Notes under the pieces: model-generated
What the model was told of the DNA's origin: nothing
What the model saw: only the letters and a program-made list of their open reading frames with translations
Database searches by the model: none
Source of the DNA: Chromatiales bacterium 21-64-14
Lineage (GTDB): Bacteria; Pseudomonadota; Gammaproteobacteria; 21-64-14
Length of the DNA stretch: 64,000 bases
NCBI GenBank assembly: GCA_002255365.1
Contig: NCBI01000001.1
Span: forward strand, 186,001 to 250,000
Reading direction: 5' to 3'
In this document: positions 63,366-64,000 of the stretch, piece by piece
Position numbering within the stretch: position 1 is the first letter of the stretch
Layout of the letters: each line of letters opens with the position of its first letter
Position numbers and translations under genes: made by a program

Positions 63366-64000
63366 GGGCGGCAGGACCCGCCTGCGTCCGTGGCCCTGGC
63401 AACCACCGGGATGCCACCAAGACCCGATGCCGCTCGGCGTCGGGTCCGCTCCTGAGCCAGGATCGTCTCCAGATCCACTTCCAGCCCCGGGTTGGACTCA
63501 TCCAGGGCCATCACCTCGTCGCCCACGACGATGGAACAGCACGCCGGGGTGACCCGAACGCGGCGCTCGAGACGCGCCGCCAGCTCCACGCTGCCATCCG
63601 ACGGATGCGCGATCCCGTCGAGACCTGCCAACACCGCATAAGTATCGATCTGGACCTTGGTGACTCCCGGCGGACGCGCACAACCCAACAGCAGAGAAAG
63701 CTCGGGCAAGGTGCGGCGGGCATCCAGGAAGAAACGGCCGACGTCATGCCCATCCGGGGTCACAAAAGGTCGTTTCACGGGGGCGTAGAAGGGCATGACC
63801 ACCACGAGTACGAGCGCATCCGGCAAGTGGCGTTTGACCATCTCGAGGGCGTTCCATTCACCCAGGAGTTTCCCGTAATGGAGCCCGATCACGATGTGTG
63901 GCACCACCTTCATCCGGCTGGCCACGAGTGTCTCCAGGGTGCGCTCGAAGTCGTCCACCGAACGGCGCAGATGATAGACGTTGGTAATGGTCTCCTGCGC
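63362..64000 (-). CDS. LipS-type radical SAM protein, 5' part outside window (probably LipS1)
   Basis: The frame is open to the right edge (213 codons seen), so this is the C-terminal part. The upstream residues ITNVYHLRRS run into the visible frame, so the apparent GTG start at 63958 is internal. The part seen has VVPHIVIGLHYGKLLGEWNALEMVKRHLPDALVLVVVMPFYAPVKR and RPPGVTKVQIDTYAVLAGLDGIAHP, matching the C-terminal half of radical SAM barrels with a PGVTKVQ/DGIAHP end. The [4Fe-4S] Cys motif would lie beyond the window. It overlaps the sLpl(AB) start by four bases; identity as LipS1 rests on order. Confidence 0.72.
   Translation of the reverse strand, partial: AQETITNVYHLRRSVDDFERTLETLVASRMKVVPHIVIGLHYGKLLGEWNALEMVKRHLPDALVLVVVMPFYAPVKRPFVTPDGHDVGRFFLDARRTLPELSLLLGCARPPGVTKVQIDTYAVLAGLDGIAHPSDGSVELAARLERRVRVTPACCSIVVGDEVMALDESNPGLEVDLETILAQERTRRRAASGLGGIPVVARATDAGGSCRP

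Noticed and set aside
1..64000. CRISPR arrays, insertion sequences, tRNA and rRNA genes
   Set aside because: None could be recognised by eye: no regularly spaced repeats, no transposase, and no cloverleaf-like or rRNA-like sequence in the gaps.

Overview
The window is a GC-rich, gene-dense bacterial chromosome segment. It most resembles a free-living, motile, chemolithoautotrophic sulfur-oxidising gammaproteobacterium. The order dapA-bamC-MBL next to gcvR and bcp, together with a BamC lipoprotein and a full-length PurL, points to Gammaproteobacteria. A cbbQ-cbbO pair points to CO2 fixation by RuBisCO. A LipS / sLpl(AB) / LipT lipoate-assembly cluster at the right edge is typical of organisms that oxidise sulfur through the lipoate-dependent sHdr route. 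This placement is inference; no rRNA or tRNA gene was seen.

Layout. 1-12.8 kb (all minus strand): a ThDP enzyme with two citrate-synthase-like proteins, then a TonB-dependent receptor, a periplasmic binding protein, a three-step hybrid histidine kinase, a REC-GGDEF-EAL response regulator and the start of a histone-deacetylase-family enzyme. 13-15.8 kb: a GAF-GAF-PAS-GGDEF-EAL protein. 16.3-22.5 kb: EttA, a CaCA cation exchanger, a kinase paired with a PhnD-like binding protein, and a DUF815 ATPase. 22.6-33.4 kb: housekeeping genes (purL, MBL hydrolase, bamC, dapA; divergently a GalT/APAT-like nucleotidyltransferase, gcvR-like, bcp, PIN-PhoH). 33.7-37.7 kb: a LysR regulator with a degenerate amidotransferase, a small unknown protein and an AI-2E transporter, then a TM2-type protein. 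37.7-43.3 kb: an RND pump with its fusion protein, and a chemoreceptor. 43.5-49.4 kb: cbbQ, cbbO, a second HDAC-family enzyme and an aldo/keto reductase in one probable operon. 49.5-55.7 kb: small unknown proteins, a lipoate-ligase homologue with two partners, a FadL porin and an unknown exported protein. 55.9-59.7 kb: a TRAP transporter with a TatT lipoprotein. 59.9-64 kb: the lipoate-assembly cluster, running off the right edge.

The main themes are two periplasmic-binding-protein/kinase signalling modules, c-di-GMP turnover, motility (two candidate sigma-28 promoters, at a chemoreceptor and at a small membrane-protein gene), carbon fixation support and an alternative lipoate pathway. The strongest candidates for new biology are the ThDP plus double citrate-synthase-like operon, the extra lipoate-ligase-family protein with its small partners, and the sigma-28-controlled pair of unknown genes.
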